Shown here piece after piece: positions 1 to 9,423 of a stretch of DNA of 64,000 bases; position 1 is the first letter of the stretch, and every line of letters begins with the position of its first letter. Origin of the DNA: Paenibacillus aestuarii (lineage in GTDB: Bacteria > Bacillota > Bacilli > Paenibacillales > NBRC-103111); contig NZ_JAQFVF010000083.1 in NCBI RefSeq assembly GCF_027789125.1, positions 54,176 to 118,175 of the forward strand. The letters run 5' to 3'. The translations under genes and the position numbers were made by a program. Below the pieces are notes generated by a model that saw only the letters and a program-made list of their open reading frames with translations, had not been told where the DNA came from and searched no databases.

Positions 1-2
1 AA

Positions 3-2213
3 AGCCGGAACGCGGTCATCTCAGCGGTGCGGCAATCGTATTTGGAAGCGAAGGGCGCGGAAGAAGGCTATGCGCAGGCTTTGCGCGATAAGGATCTCGC
101 CGTGTCCAATCTGGACAAAGCGAACCAGAAGCTGAAGCTGAGCCTCATCAGGTCCGACGAGCTTCAGCCTTATCAAGATGCGTTGACACAAGCAGACCGA
201 CAGATCGTATCCGCACAAATAGGCTACAAAATGGCGCTGGGCAAGCTGGACGTTGACACTGGCGGGGCTGTTGTAAAGACGCTGAAGCCTGGCATCATCC
301 CCTATCGCGAGCTGGATGACGGTCTTGCGGCTGTCAAGCCGCAGAGGCAGAAAGCGGCGAAAGGCTCTTGGATGCTGACGCCTGCCGTAGGACCGCTGCT
401 GAGCGATTTCAGCGTGTCGATCAATAAGAAGCTCGGCGCGACGGAGTACACAGTGCTTACAAAAGCAGGCAAACCGATCGGAAAACGAACGAAAATAAAT
501 AAGCCTTTGCGCAATTTAACATTGAAGTTGAGCCAAGCTGAGGAGCTTAAAATTGCTCTTTATAATAAAGGAACACTGCTAGGTGTATTCCCGCTGGAAG
601 GCAATGGGAGCTCGGGACTGATCGTTGACGCCGGCGCCGAAGCGAGTGCCGGGGGTAATGGTGCAGATGGCGCTGCCGGAGCGGATGGCACTGGAGACGC
701 TGGAAACGCCGGGGGTTCAGGCGGCTCCAGTGGCTCTGGCGGGTCTGCGGACGGCAGTAACCCGGGTAATGGCGCCACGGATGCCGAGGACAAAGGGCTG
801 GGCACAGTGCTGATCGGCACGTATCTGGTGAATCTGGATGCGCTGACGCCAGCCGCCTTTCAAGCGGCATCAGCAACGATGGCCGAAAGCGGTCAGGGCA
901 TCTTATATAAACCGGATGCGCCAGGGGCGGCTTGGGTGGATATGAATCAAGTGCTTGATGCGGATGCGCTGGCGAATCCTGCTAGCTCTGCGGTCCTCAC
1001 GGCTGAGGCGGCCAAGTCGTTAAAGGTCACGGTTGAAATCAGCGCGCCTGGAACGATCGCCTCGAAGCAAACGGCGGAGGCGTTGCAGCAGCAGATCGAT
1101 ACGCTGAATAAGGATATCGAGAAGCTGGAGGCAGACAAAGCTGCTGCGGTCGCCGCCATGAAGGTGAGCGACATCGCCGACTTGGCCGTTCAGCTGAAGG
1201 ATGCGCAGGCCCGGCTCGCGATGCTGCAGGCGCTGCAGCATGGCGACAGCCAGGCAGCGCTGAAGCAGATGGCGCTGGTCAACAACCCGGACGCGCTGAT
1301 CGCAGCGCTGGCCGGTGATGAGGCTGGCGGGGGAAGCGCGCCGCCGCCGGACAGTGCGGCCAGCGCAGAGCAGCTGGCCGGGCAAGCGGAGCTCCAGCAA
1401 GCGAAGCTGGAGCAGGCCATCGCCGCCGGCGAGCCGCATGCGACTGCAGCTGCGCTGCAGTCGCTGCTGGCGACGCAGGCGCAGCTTGCGGATGCGCAGA
1501 CGAGCGCATCCGAGGGGCTCGCTTCGCTGCAAAGCGCGAAGCAGCAGCTCGAAGCTGCGCTGGCCGCAGCGCAGCATGATCCGGAGCGGGCGGCGGAGCT
1601 TGCCCGCTCGGTGGCAGCGACCAGCGAAGCGCTGCAGTCGCTGCACAAAGACGAGCTGTTCGCGCAGCTGGACGCCGCACAGGATCTGCTGGCTGCGCTG
1701 CCAGCAGACCCGGTGGTTCAACAGCCGCTTGAACAGCAGATCACGAAGCTGCTGGGCGAGCTGCAGCAGCAGGAGAAGGCCAAATACAGCGCCGAGGAAC
1801 TGCAGGCGCTGGCGGACATGGCCGCCGGGCTGTCGGCATCGCCGGAGGCGGGCATCCAGCCGGTCCCGGTGGAGAACGTGCTGTCTCCTAATATTTTCAT
1901 TAAATTCGATGCGCCACCTGTTATAATAAATGGACAGGCCTATTTACCTATAAGATCCGTCTCCGAATCGTTCGGGGCGGCTGTGGATTGGGACCAAGAC
2001 GGCTTGACCGTCACGGTGAGCACGGAGTTTTCAACGATTACAAGTACCATTGGACAAGATACAGCTTATGTCGATGGCGAGCCGACCCGGATTGACGGGC
2101 CGTCCTTATTGCTGGCCGGCAGGACTTATGTGCCGCTTAGATTCATAGCTGAGTCTTTAGGGCTTCAAGTTGATTGGCATGCCGGTACGCAGATCATTCA
2201 GATTTCGAAATAA
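3..2213 (+). CDS. Stalk-domain surface protein with coiled coils (5' end outside window)
   Basis: The frame is open to the left window edge, so the N-terminus is missing; the GTG at 27 is only an internal candidate. The first ~75 visible residues are helical and resemble the coil pattern of TolC-like outer-membrane efflux proteins, although the host appears Gram-positive. A Gly/Ala/Ser/Asp-rich linker follows (about residues 205-260), then a long Ala/Gln/Leu coiled coil (350-600). The last ~110 residues are a copper-amine-oxidase N-terminal (stalk) domain with the typical INGQAYLPIRSVSESFGA and YVPLRFIAESLG repeats. Such domains sit on cell-surface proteins of Paenibacillus. A Shine-Dalgarno for the next gene follows 17 bases on, so the two are probably co-transcribed. 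Partner or ligand unknown. The stalk domain call is firm, the role is not. Confidence 0.75.
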   Translation, partial: SRNAVISAVRQSYLEAKGAEEGYAQALRDKDLAVSNLDKANQKLKLSLIRSDELQPYQDALTQADRQIVSAQIGYKMALGKLDVDTGGAVVKTLKPGIIPYRELDDGLAAVKPQRQKAAKGSWMLTPAVGPLLSDFSVSINKKLGATEYTVLTKAGKPIGKRTKINKPLRNLTLKLSQAEELKIALYNKGTLLGVFPLEGNGSSGLIVDAGAEASAGGNGADGAAGADGTGDAGNAGGSGGSSGSGGSADGSNPGNGATDAEDKGLGTVLIGTYLVNLDALTPAAFQAASATMAESGQGILYKPDAPGAAWVDMNQVLDADALANPASSAVLTAEAAKSLKVTVEISAPGTIASKQTAEALQQQIDTLNKDIEKLEADKAAAVAAMKVSDIADLAVQLKDAQARLAMLQALQHGDSQAALKQMALVNNPDALIAALAGDEAGGGSAPPPDSAASAEQLAGQAELQQAKLEQAIAAGEPHATAAALQSLLATQAQLADAQTSASEGLASLQSAKQQLEAALAAAQHDPERAAELARSVAATSEALQSLHKDELFAQLDAAQDLLAALPADPVVQQPLEQQITKLLGELQQQEKAKYSAEELQALADMAAGLSASPEAGIQPVPVENVLSPNIFIKFDAPPVIINGQAYLPIRSVSESFGAAVDWDQDGLTVTVSTEFSTITSTIGQDTAYVDGEPTRIDGPSLLLAGRTYVPLRFIAESLGLQVDWHAGTQIIQISK

Positions 2214-2230
2214 AGAGGAGTTAACGTGCG

Positions 2231-4996
2231 ATGAAGAAATCGATAACGGCATTGCTGCTCGTCCTGCTGCTGCTGGGCTGTGCCGGAACTTATCTTGGTA
2301 CCAACAAGGACAGCTTGAAGCTGTGGCCCTTTCATCTGACTATGCCCTTCGACGGTTTATCGAAGGCTGTCTCTGATGTGCACAATAACGTGTTCGTCAT
2401 CGATAATGCGAAGAAAACCTTACATAAGCTGGATAGCGAAGGCGTCCTGCAATTTTCCATCACCAGCGACACCGGGAAGAACGGTGAATTGTATCGGTTT
2501 AACGATATGGCCGTGGATGATGCAGGCTATATTTATACGATCCGCACCCTGCTCGACCCGTATGGCATTGAAGTGAAATCGGAGCAGATCGTCCGTTACA
2601 AGCCTGACGGTCAATTCGACCGCAGTTTGTTCAATGTCGATTACAACGATGCGACGAGCAAAAGATACCGGATTGGCTCCTTGCGCAACGTGCAGGTACG
2701 TGAGGGCGCGGTCTACTATTTCAACGATGAAGTGCAGCAGTTAGCACTATATAAAATACCGACTGGAGATTCGGCGGCTGATCCGGAGCTTGTGAGCAGA
2801 GTGAAGCTGCCGGCCAATAAGTACGTGGCAGAAGCGGACGGCTATAAGCTGGGCGAGATGTACTATTCCACGCGCAGCGGAGAAATTTACAAAGTGCAGC
2901 TTGACGGCCAGTCCCAGCTAGTCTATCCGCTTGCTGGCTTGGATCGCACAAGGCGTAATTTTCCGGAGAGTATGCATATCGATAATAACGGCCGCCTCGT
3001 GTTCATTGACTTTAATAACAGGGCGATTACGCGATTCGATCCGAAGCAGCCATTCGTCGTGGAGACGATTATGAATGAGGAGAAAGCGAAGGCCAGCGGC
3101 GTTGAGCTTGCGTTTGACGCGACGACGATTAGCGTAGACCAGGACGGCAGCCTCATTATCGTGGAATCAGCACAGATGAACCGGCTGCTGAAGAACGGCA
3201 CGTTGACGCCGACGCAAACGGAAGCGACGTATAACAAGGATGCGCAGCACCGTTTTCACATCGCTTGGTTCATTGCCATTATCAGTGGGCTGCTTGTGCT
3301 TTATGCGCTGAAGCTGCTTTTCGTCAACGTCCTGCAGCGCAGGCTTCCGCTCATGATGAAGCAAATTCTTATTTTGGTGCCCGTGATTGCGGCAGCTATG
3401 ATCTTGCTGTCAACCGTAATTTACAATAGTTTCTCGCAAAAAATGGAAGAAGAGACGTTCAGTGAACTCGTGCTGCTTGCCCGCAATGGACAAAATTTGG
3501 TCGACGGTGACAAGCTGGAAAGCATCAGTTCTCCGCTTGACTATAGGGGCGAGGATTACGTTTCGTTCCGCAGAAAGATACAAAACGTGTTCGAAAATAA
3601 CGTTAGTGATGACAATCAAGGCTTTTATAAAGCGGTGTATAAATATGAGAATGGTGTCATTTACCGGATTATGGAAGATGATGACGGCATGCATATGTTC
3701 AACCCGTTCATGCAAACGCCTGAGAATCAGCAGGTCGTGCTGGAAGGGAAGCCGGCAACCGGGCAGTGGAAAGACTTCTCCGGCGAGTGGCGCTATGCGA
3801 TTGCACCGATTTATAACAAATCCGGTAAAATTGTCGGCGTTTTCGAAACGAGTAAAAACCTGGACGGACTTATTAAGCATCGTCACGCCGTATTAAGCTC
3901 GATTATCCGTAACATTACACTGATCTCCGTCGGCTTGTTGATTGTGCTGATGGTAATGACTTATGTGCTGCTGTACGCGATTCGCAAGCTGCGCAATAGC
4001 GTGGGCGAGATTGCCAAGGGCAAATGGGATACCGTGGTGACAATCAGCACCCGTGATGAAGTGTCGGACCTGGGCGACAGCGTCAATACGATGTCAGCGC
4101 GCATTCGGGACTATATTACCAAGGTTGAGAATTTTAGCGAATCGTATTACCGCTTTGTTCCGCAGCAGTTTTTACGGTTGTTGAATAAAGAAAGCATTCT
4201 GGACGTGGAGCTGGGTGATCAAGTCGAGCAGCATATGTCCATCCTTATTTTCAATATTCGCGATTTTTTCCAAATGTCGAAGCGGTTGACGCCGGAGGAA
4301 AATTTTAATTTCGTCAATTCGTATCTCAAAAGGTTCGGACCTTATGTCCGCAATCATAACGGATTCATGAACAAATATTTGGGCGCGGGCTTCATGGCGC
4401 TGTTCCCGAACCAGCCGGATGCAGCTTTGAATGCGTGTATCGACATGCGCAAGGAGCTGGAGATTTACAATATGCATCGAGCCAAAGTTAACTACCCGCC
4501 ACTTGATATCGGCATCGGCCTGCATAAAGGCGCGCTTCGCTTAGGAATCGTTGGTGAAGAACAACGACTGGAAGGAAATGTAATTTCAGATGGCGTCAAC
4601 TTGGCGACGATGCTGGAGAAAATGACAGAACCGCTCGGCGTGTCAGTACTTATTACTGACCATGTCGTCGAGGCGCTGGACAACCCTTCAAGCTTCCAGT
4701 ATCGCAATCTGGGCCTGATTCAGGTGGAGGGCGTGAAGGAACCGCTGCATTTGTACGATATGTACCAAGGCGATCCGGAGACGCTCCGGACACTGAAGGA
4801 TCGGACCAAAGCTTTATTCGAGCAGGCCGTTACGTATTACCAGGTAGGCCGTTTCTATGACGCCCGCGAAGCGTTCTTGATGGTCATTAAGCAAAACCGT
4901 CAAGACAAAGCGGCGCAGCTCTATTTTTATATGTGCGATGAATATTTCCAACACGGCACGACAGCAGAGTGGAACGGAACATTATCGGTTTCATAA
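2231..4996 (+). CDS. Membrane protein: beta-propeller, HAMP and degenerate class III cyclase domain
   Basis: 921 residues. A lipobox-like signal (LLLLGC, Cys17) leads into an NHL-like propeller (about 40-335), a membrane segment near 342-366, a second at 378-400, an extracytoplasmic sensor domain (400-555), a third segment (557-582), HAMP, then a class III nucleotide cyclase domain (about 665-835) and a helical TPR-like tail. The cyclase fold is recognisable, but both metal-binding aspartates are replaced (Asn675 in IFNIRDF, Ala719 in YLGAGF) and Met794 stands where the transition-state arginine is expected; Asn790 and Lys715 are kept. Inference: a pseudo-cyclase used for binding or signalling rather than synthesis. 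It lies upstream of a gene with a cyclic-nucleotide-binding-type domain. A propeller plus lipobox plus later membrane spans is an unusual layout. Confidence 0.8.
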   Translation: MKKSITALLLVLLLLGCAGTYLGTNKDSLKLWPFHLTMPFDGLSKAVSDVHNNVFVIDNAKKTLHKLDSEGVLQFSITSDTGKNGELYRFNDMAVDDAGYIYTIRTLLDPYGIEVKSEQIVRYKPDGQFDRSLFNVDYNDATSKRYRIGSLRNVQVREGAVYYFNDEVQQLALYKIPTGDSAADPELVSRVKLPANKYVAEADGYKLGEMYYSTRSGEIYKVQLDGQSQLVYPLAGLDRTRRNFPESMHIDNNGRLVFIDFNNRAITRFDPKQPFVVETIMNEEKAKASGVELAFDATTISVDQDGSLIIVESAQMNRLLKNGTLTPTQTEATYNKDAQHRFHIAWFIAIISGLLVLYALKLLFVNVLQRRLPLMMKQILILVPVIAAAMILLSTVIYNSFSQKMEEETFSELVLLARNGQNLVDGDKLESISSPLDYRGEDYVSFRRKIQNVFENNVSDDNQGFYKAVYKYENGVIYRIMEDDDGMHMFNPFMQTPENQQVVLEGKPATGQWKDFSGEWRYAIAPIYNKSGKIVGVFETSKNLDGLIKHRHAVLSSIIRNITLISVGLLIVLMVMTYVLLYAIRKLRNSVGEIAKGKWDTVVTISTRDEVSDLGDSVNTMSARIRDYITKVENFSESYYRFVPQQFLRLLNKESILDVELGDQVEQHMSILIFNIRDFFQMSKRLTPEENFNFVNSYLKRFGPYVRNHNGFMNKYLGAGFMALFPNQPDAALNACIDMRKELEIYNMHRAKVNYPPLDIGIGLHKGALRLGIVGEEQRLEGNVISDGVNLATMLEKMTEPLGVSVLITDHVVEALDNPSSFQYRNLGLIQVEGVKEPLHLYDMYQGDPETLRTLKDRTKALFEQAVTYYQVGRFYDAREAFLMVIKQNRQDKAAQLYFYMCDEYFQHGTTAEWNGTLSVS

Positions 4997-5017
4997 ATGA
5001 AAAGAGGTAAACATGTG

Positions 5018-5500
5018 ATGCAGGTGCAAAGATTAACTTTGGAAAAAGACGCGATGCGTATTACGGAATTTTATCTGTCCTCTTTCTCTTTCGATGATCA
5101 GCGGCATACACCGGGAGAGCTCGATCACTTTCAACACGCCCCGCTGCATAGCTTGAAGCAGCGCAATCACTGCCATTGGTTCATTGAATCGGAGCAAGGC
5201 GAAATCATTGCTGTCACTTCCTGCAAGGAGAATGAGCATCAATCCGGCGGCTTTCTTTGGGACTACTTGGCCGTTCACCGGGATTACCGCCGCCATGGCT
5301 TCGCCAAAATTTTGTTTCAAACGCTGGAGACGTTCGCCCGTGAAGCGAAAGGCCGATATATCCTGACATACACGTGCGATTTGCCGGAATATCAGCCGAT
5401 TCAGCGCATGTTCAAGGCGAACGGCTTCGAACTCATCGGCACTTATCCGAACTATTATTACGAAGGCGAAGCAAGGCTGGCGTTTTACAAACCGTTATAA
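5018..5500 (+). CDS. GNAT-family N-acetyltransferase
   Basis: 160 residues from ATG 5018. An earlier in-frame ATG at 4997 abuts the previous stop but has no ribosome site, whereas AGAGGT at 5003-5008 serves 5018. The acetyl-CoA loop motif is seen as HRDYRRHGFAKILFQTLE, with a preceding beta strand (GFLWDYLAVHR) and the usual C-terminal strand NYYYEGEARLAFYK. The substrate cannot be told from sequence. The gene sits tightly between the pseudo-cyclase and the transporter fusion in the same direction, so it probably belongs to the same transcript. Confidence 0.8.
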   Translation: MQVQRLTLEKDAMRITEFYLSSFSFDDQRHTPGELDHFQHAPLHSLKQRNHCHWFIESEQGEIIAVTSCKENEHQSGGFLWDYLAVHRDYRRHGFAKILFQTLETFAREAKGRYILTYTCDLPEYQPIQRMFKANGFELIGTYPNYYYEGEARLAFYKPL

Positions 5501-5535
5501 GTAAACAAATGTAATTACAGATTGGACCTGATGAC

Positions 5536-8500
5536 ATGCAAGGAACTTTAACCAGATGGTTGCAGCTGCGCCCTGAAGATGTTCGCAAGCTATGGATCAT
5601 GCTGCCGATATTTTATTTCAGCGGCATTGCCGAATCCCTGAACTATACAGGGTTCATGGCGCTTTTTAACCAACGCTTCGGCGTGCAGTACTTGCCGTAT
5701 ATTTATATCCTCGAAGCGGCGATTATGCCGCTGGAAGGCTGGCTGCTGGCCAAGCTGGCGAATCGGCTGCCCAAGGCCAGGCTGATGGCGACGCTGTACC
5801 TCTTGATGCTTGGTGTTCTGCTGGTGAATGGCCTCGTGCTGCTGGGCTTTAAACTCGGAAGCGTCGATTTTCACTACTATTATCCCTTATTGTTCTTGTC
5901 CTCGAACTTCGTCGTCCGGCAGCTGACGCTGCTGCTCTGGAGTACGGCCTTCGATCTGTGTCCGACGCAGCAGGCCAAGAAGCTGATGCCGATCTTCATC
6001 GCCTCGACCACGATCGGGGGGATTACGGCGGGGTTGATCGCCCACTTCATCGGCAGGCTGTTCGGTACGGAAGCGGTGTATGCGCTGGCTCCTGTGCTGA
6101 TGGTGTTCGGCTTCCTCTTCTTCCGCAAAGCGTTGGCCAGGTACTTGGTGCCGCTGACGCTGAAAGAGGATAAACGGCCCAAGGCAGAGCTGCTTGTCAG
6201 CGATGAAACGCAGCACTCTGCTGCCTATTATGCCAAACAAATGCTGCGCAGTCCGTTCCTGCTTAGCGCTGTAACGTTAATGACGCTCATGCCTGCTGTG
6301 TACTTTATGAACGAGTACCAGTACTTCACGGCGGCGGAGAGCAGGTTTCCGAAAGAAGGCGATTTGACGTCGTTCTACGGACTGATCACAGCGATCCAGT
6401 TCATGATTTGTTTGCTGCTGCAAACCGTGGCGAACCGCTTGATGAATTGGCTAGGCGCCAGCAACCTGCTGCTGGTGATCGCTATACTGTTCCTCGGCGG
6501 CTTTAGTCTTACGGCGCTGTTCCTTCATCATCCGCTTGGACTCGTCATGGTGTCTGGCTCCTACGCTGTTTTTTATATTTTGCTGTATTACATCGCAGAA
6601 CCGTGTTTCCAGTTGTTTTTCAAAATGATGCCGATTTCCAAAAGGGACGGTTACCGTTATTTCGCGCAAGGCGTGGCGGCTTCAGGCGGTATTCTCATCG
6701 GCTCGCTGGTTTCGCTGCTTCACTCATTCGGACTGATTCGGCTGGATACGTTAGCCTGGGCAGGCTTCACAGCAGCAGCTTTGCTCGTCGCCATCGCTTG
6801 GTTTGGCAAAAACTTGTACATCAAGGAATTGGTCAAAAGCGTCCAGTCGCTGCACACGGATATCTCTGACGTTGCCGCAGCCTTCATCGGCGGCATGCGC
6901 AGCTCCAAAGCGTTATCGTCGGTATTGGTTTATCTGAAGCACCCGAACGATTACGTGCGGGAGCTCGCGCTTGAAATGATCGGCAATGCCAAAGATTCAG
7001 CTTTTCTGCCGCATCTGCTCGGCATGGTGAACGAAGCCAGCTCGCGGATCCGGATCGCAGTGCTTCGGGCTATGAATTTGCAAGGTGCAAGCGTGCAAGA
7101 GCTGGTACAGGTGGCAGCCTTCCTCGAGGATGAGGATCCGGAGGTGCGTGCTGTGTGCGTCCAGCTGATCTCGAAGGCTACGCATCTGAAAAGCCAATCT
7201 TACTTCTTCATCCGCGTCAAATTGCTGGATACGCATCCGCGTGTCGTCCACGAAGGTGTCAAGGCACTATACTTGCTGGAAAGCGAAGAGAGCTATGCGG
7301 CTTGCGACGAAGCGATTATCAAAATGCTCGATAACGGCGGCGAATGGGCCGTCTACGGCTGCCAAACCGTAGCGGATTTGCAGCTTGTGACGTATGCCGA
7401 TTGGGTTGTGTCGCTGCTGGAGGATCACCGCCCTGCCGTGAAAGTTGCAGCTGCTCACTGTATCGGCAAGCTACAGCATGTACAAGCGATCCCGCTGCTA
7501 TTGGGGATGGTGCCGCTGGCTGACCAGGAGCTGCGCAAAGCGATTCTCGGCGCACTCGCCGACATGGGGCAGGCTGGCTTGGCAGCGCTGCTGGACCAGA
7601 TGAACCATGCGAATCCGTTCATCTGGAACGTGGTCGTCTCCGCGTTAGCCGAGCTGCTGCCTGAGCACCAGTTGCGGACGGAGCTCGTGGATCGCTGCGT
7701 TAGCCGCATGCTCGCTTCCACGCAGGAGCGTGAGCTGCCGGCGGCATTGCACAGCCTCGGCATGAGCGGGCTCGCGGAGCTCGCGGAGCAGCGCTGCGGC
7801 GAGCTTCACAACGCGTTGGTGAGCGGCGCTTGGGCGGTTATGACCAAGCTGGCAGACGAACGCGTGGTCGCGTCGCTACGCGAAGCGATGCTGGACGAGA
7901 GCGAAGAAGTGCGCGAGAATGCGCAGGAGGTGCTCGCCGAAGGGCTGGGTGACCGCAAGCTGGCTTTTGCGCTGCTCGAGCTGCTGAAGATGGACTCGGG
8001 CAATGAGCAGAAGGGGCATGAGGCGCCTGCCGATGTGCTGCAAGCGGCCCGCTCATGGTCGGACGGGTGGCTCAAGGATTTTGCCGATTATGCACTAAGT
8101 TCACTGGAGCGTGCTCATATGAAGAACGATCGTAAGTTTTTAACGATGCTCGATAAAGTTATTTTTTTAAAGCAGGTCTCGCTATTCTCCGATTTGTCCG
8201 TGGATGAACTCGGGCTCATCGCCGGTATCGCCAAGGAAGAAGTGCACGAGGATTTGACGTACTTGCTTCGCCGTGGGGAACGCAATTCTACGATGTATTT
8301 AATTGTGGAAGGACACGTGGAGCTGAGCAATGAGACCGGTGAAGGGGAAACGGGCACGATCGGTGTGCTCGGGCCGAAACAGGCGTTCGGCGAAACGACA
8401 GCTTTGGACGGCTCGGTGTCGTCGATTACGGCGCAGGTGATTTTCGATGAGGTGTGCGTGCTGGCGCTGCAGGGAGAAAGCTTCTCGCGTCTAGTGCGGT

Positions 8501-8586
8501 TGTATCCGGAGATCGGCATCGGCTTGCTGCATGCTTCGAGTGCACGGGTAAGACTGCTGGAAAGCATGCTGCTCAAAATGGCGTAA
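5536..8586 (+). CDS. Transporter fused to HEAT repeats and a cNMP-binding-type domain
   Basis: 1016 residues in three parts. Residues 1-430 carry about 12 hydrophobic spans and resemble the Npt1/Npt2 nucleotide-transporter or MFS-type fold. Residues 460-850 are HEAT repeats (for example VRELALEMIGNAKDSAFLPHL and VKVAAAHCIGKLQHVQAIPLL). Residues 880-1010 form a cNMP-binding beta-barrel with STMYLIVEGHVEL and the phosphate-cassette start FGE at 951-953. In cyclic-nucleotide binders the cassette continues to an arginine; here the stretch reads FGETTALDGSVSSITAQ with serine instead, so cAMP/cGMP binding is doubtful. The three-part layout is rare. Directly upstream of the partner-switching trio, it may be the input or target of that module. 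Transported substrate unknown. Confidence 0.75.
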   Translation: MQGTLTRWLQLRPEDVRKLWIMLPIFYFSGIAESLNYTGFMALFNQRFGVQYLPYIYILEAAIMPLEGWLLAKLANRLPKARLMATLYLLMLGVLLVNGLVLLGFKLGSVDFHYYYPLLFLSSNFVVRQLTLLLWSTAFDLCPTQQAKKLMPIFIASTTIGGITAGLIAHFIGRLFGTEAVYALAPVLMVFGFLFFRKALARYLVPLTLKEDKRPKAELLVSDETQHSAAYYAKQMLRSPFLLSAVTLMTLMPAVYFMNEYQYFTAAESRFPKEGDLTSFYGLITAIQFMICLLLQTVANRLMNWLGASNLLLVIAILFLGGFSLTALFLHHPLGLVMVSGSYAVFYILLYYIAEPCFQLFFKMMPISKRDGYRYFAQGVAASGGILIGSLVSLLHSFGLIRLDTLAWAGFTAAALLVAIAWFGKNLYIKELVKSVQSLHTDISDVAAAFIGGMRSSKALSSVLVYLKHPNDYVRELALEMIGNAKDSAFLPHLLGMVNEASSRIRIAVLRAMNLQGASVQELVQVAAFLEDEDPEVRAVCVQLISKATHLKSQSYFFIRVKLLDTHPRVVHEGVKALYLLESEESYAACDEAIIKMLDNGGEWAVYGCQTVADLQLVTYADWVVSLLEDHRPAVKVAAAHCIGKLQHVQAIPLLLGMVPLADQELRKAILGALADMGQAGLAALLDQMNHANPFIWNVVVSALAELLPEHQLRTELVDRCVSRMLASTQERELPAALHSLGMSGLAELAEQRCGELHNALVSGAWAVMTKLADERVVASLREAMLDESEEVRENAQEVLAEGLGDRKLAFALLELLKMDSGNEQKGHEAPADVLQAARSWSDGWLKDFADYALSSLERAHMKNDRKFLTMLDKVIFLKQVSLFSDLSVDELGLIAGIAKEEVHEDLTYLLRRGERNSTMYLIVEGHVELSNETGEGETGTIGVLGPKQAFGETTALDGSVSSITAQVIFDEVCVLALQGESFSRLVRLYPEIGIGLLHASSARVRLLESMLLKMA

Positions 8587-8627
8587 CGGGCAGGCAGAAT
8601 TCGCAATCGATAGAGGGGGCTTAAGCG

Positions 8628-9065
8628 ATGTCTAAGGAAACGATCGTGCTTAGCAATGACTTGAAAGAGCTTGAACGGCTGAGCGTCTTCTTGCGAAGTC
8701 TGTCTGCGGCCATGAACATCGATGATCAGACGCTGAATTTGCTTAATCTGGTTTGCGATGAGCTGGTGACGAACATCATTATGTACGGGTATCCGCTGGA
8801 AGAAAGGCGCATGCACACGATCCGCATCGACATCGGGATGGTTGCGGACGGCTGGGGACTGCAGATCACCGATTGGGGCGTTGCCTTTAATCCGCTGTCG
8901 AAGGCGGATCCGCGCCTCGATCTGGGTGTGGAAGAGCGGCAGATCGGCGGGCTCGGCATTCATTTTGTAAGGCGGGTCATGGACGGCATGCGTTACGAAC
9001 GTGTGGGCAGTGAGAACGTGCTGACGATGACAAAAAGGCGAGTCAAGGAGGAAGGAATTTCATGA
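8628..9065 (+). CDS. RsbW/SpoIIAB-like serine kinase (HATPase) of a partner-switching module
   Basis: 145 residues. The GHKL ATPase motifs are present: N box LVCDELVTNIIMYGY, G1 box ITDWGVAFNP and G2-like GGLGIHFVRRVMDG. Proteins of this size and motif set bind and phosphorylate a STAS antagonist, or hold a sigma factor or other partner. A strong GAGGGGG site precedes the ATG. The stop codon overlaps the start of the STAS gene by four bases, as expected for a stoichiometric pair. No sigma factor gene is next to it, so the output partner is open; it may be a nearby protein rather than a sigma factor. Confidence 0.88.
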   Translation: MSKETIVLSNDLKELERLSVFLRSLSAAMNIDDQTLNLLNLVCDELVTNIIMYGYPLEERRMHTIRIDIGMVADGWGLQITDWGVAFNPLSKADPRLDLGVEERQIGGLGIHFVRRVMDGMRYERVGSENVLTMTKRRVKEEGIS

Positions 9066-9397
9066 ATATTAATGAGCAATTGCAAGGGGATATCGTGCTG
9101 CTTGGGCTTAACGGGCGGCTGGATGCTAATACGTCCGCGAGTCTCGAAGCTGCTTTTACGAAGGCTGTGGAGCAAGGGCACCGCAAGTTTGTTTTTGATT
9201 TGCAGGGGCTTGATTATGTCAGCAGCGCGGGGCTGAGAAGCTTATTGTCCGCAGCCAAAATGATCAAAGTGATTCAAGGCAAGCTGGCACTCGCACAGAT
9301 GAATGAACACGTGAAGGAAGTTTTTGACATGTCGGGCTTTAGCAGCATTTTCACTATTTACGGGACGGAAGCGGAAGCTGTTCATGAACTGGCATAA
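9062..9397 (+). CDS. STAS-domain anti-sigma-factor antagonist (RsbV/SpoIIAA-like)
   Basis: 111 residues forming a single STAS domain. The signature DLQGLDYVSSAGLRSLLSA holds the phosphorylatable serine, most likely Ser55 by alignment with the SpoIIAA DSSG motif. The unphosphorylated form would bind the upstream kinase-like protein; the downstream PP2C phosphatase would regenerate it. The start ATG overlaps the kinase gene and is preceded by AAGGAGGAAGG, so translation is probably coupled. All residues needed for the switch appear intact. Confidence 0.92.
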   Translation: MNINEQLQGDIVLLGLNGRLDANTSASLEAAFTKAVEQGHRKFVFDLQGLDYVSSAGLRSLLSAAKMIKVIQGKLALAQMNEHVKEVFDMSGFSSIFTIYGTEAEAVHELA

Positions 9398-9423
9398 GCG
9401 AAGTCAGGAAGGAGGCGCGCTTG

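Noticed and set aside
1020..1721. Minus-strand frame of 233 residues
   Set aside because: Shadow of the Ala/Gln/Leu coiled-coil coding region; arginine/leucine-rich product without a ribosome site or family.
8115..8963. Minus-strand frame of 282 residues
   Set aside because: Lies opposite the end of the transporter fusion and the RsbW-like gene, both well supported.
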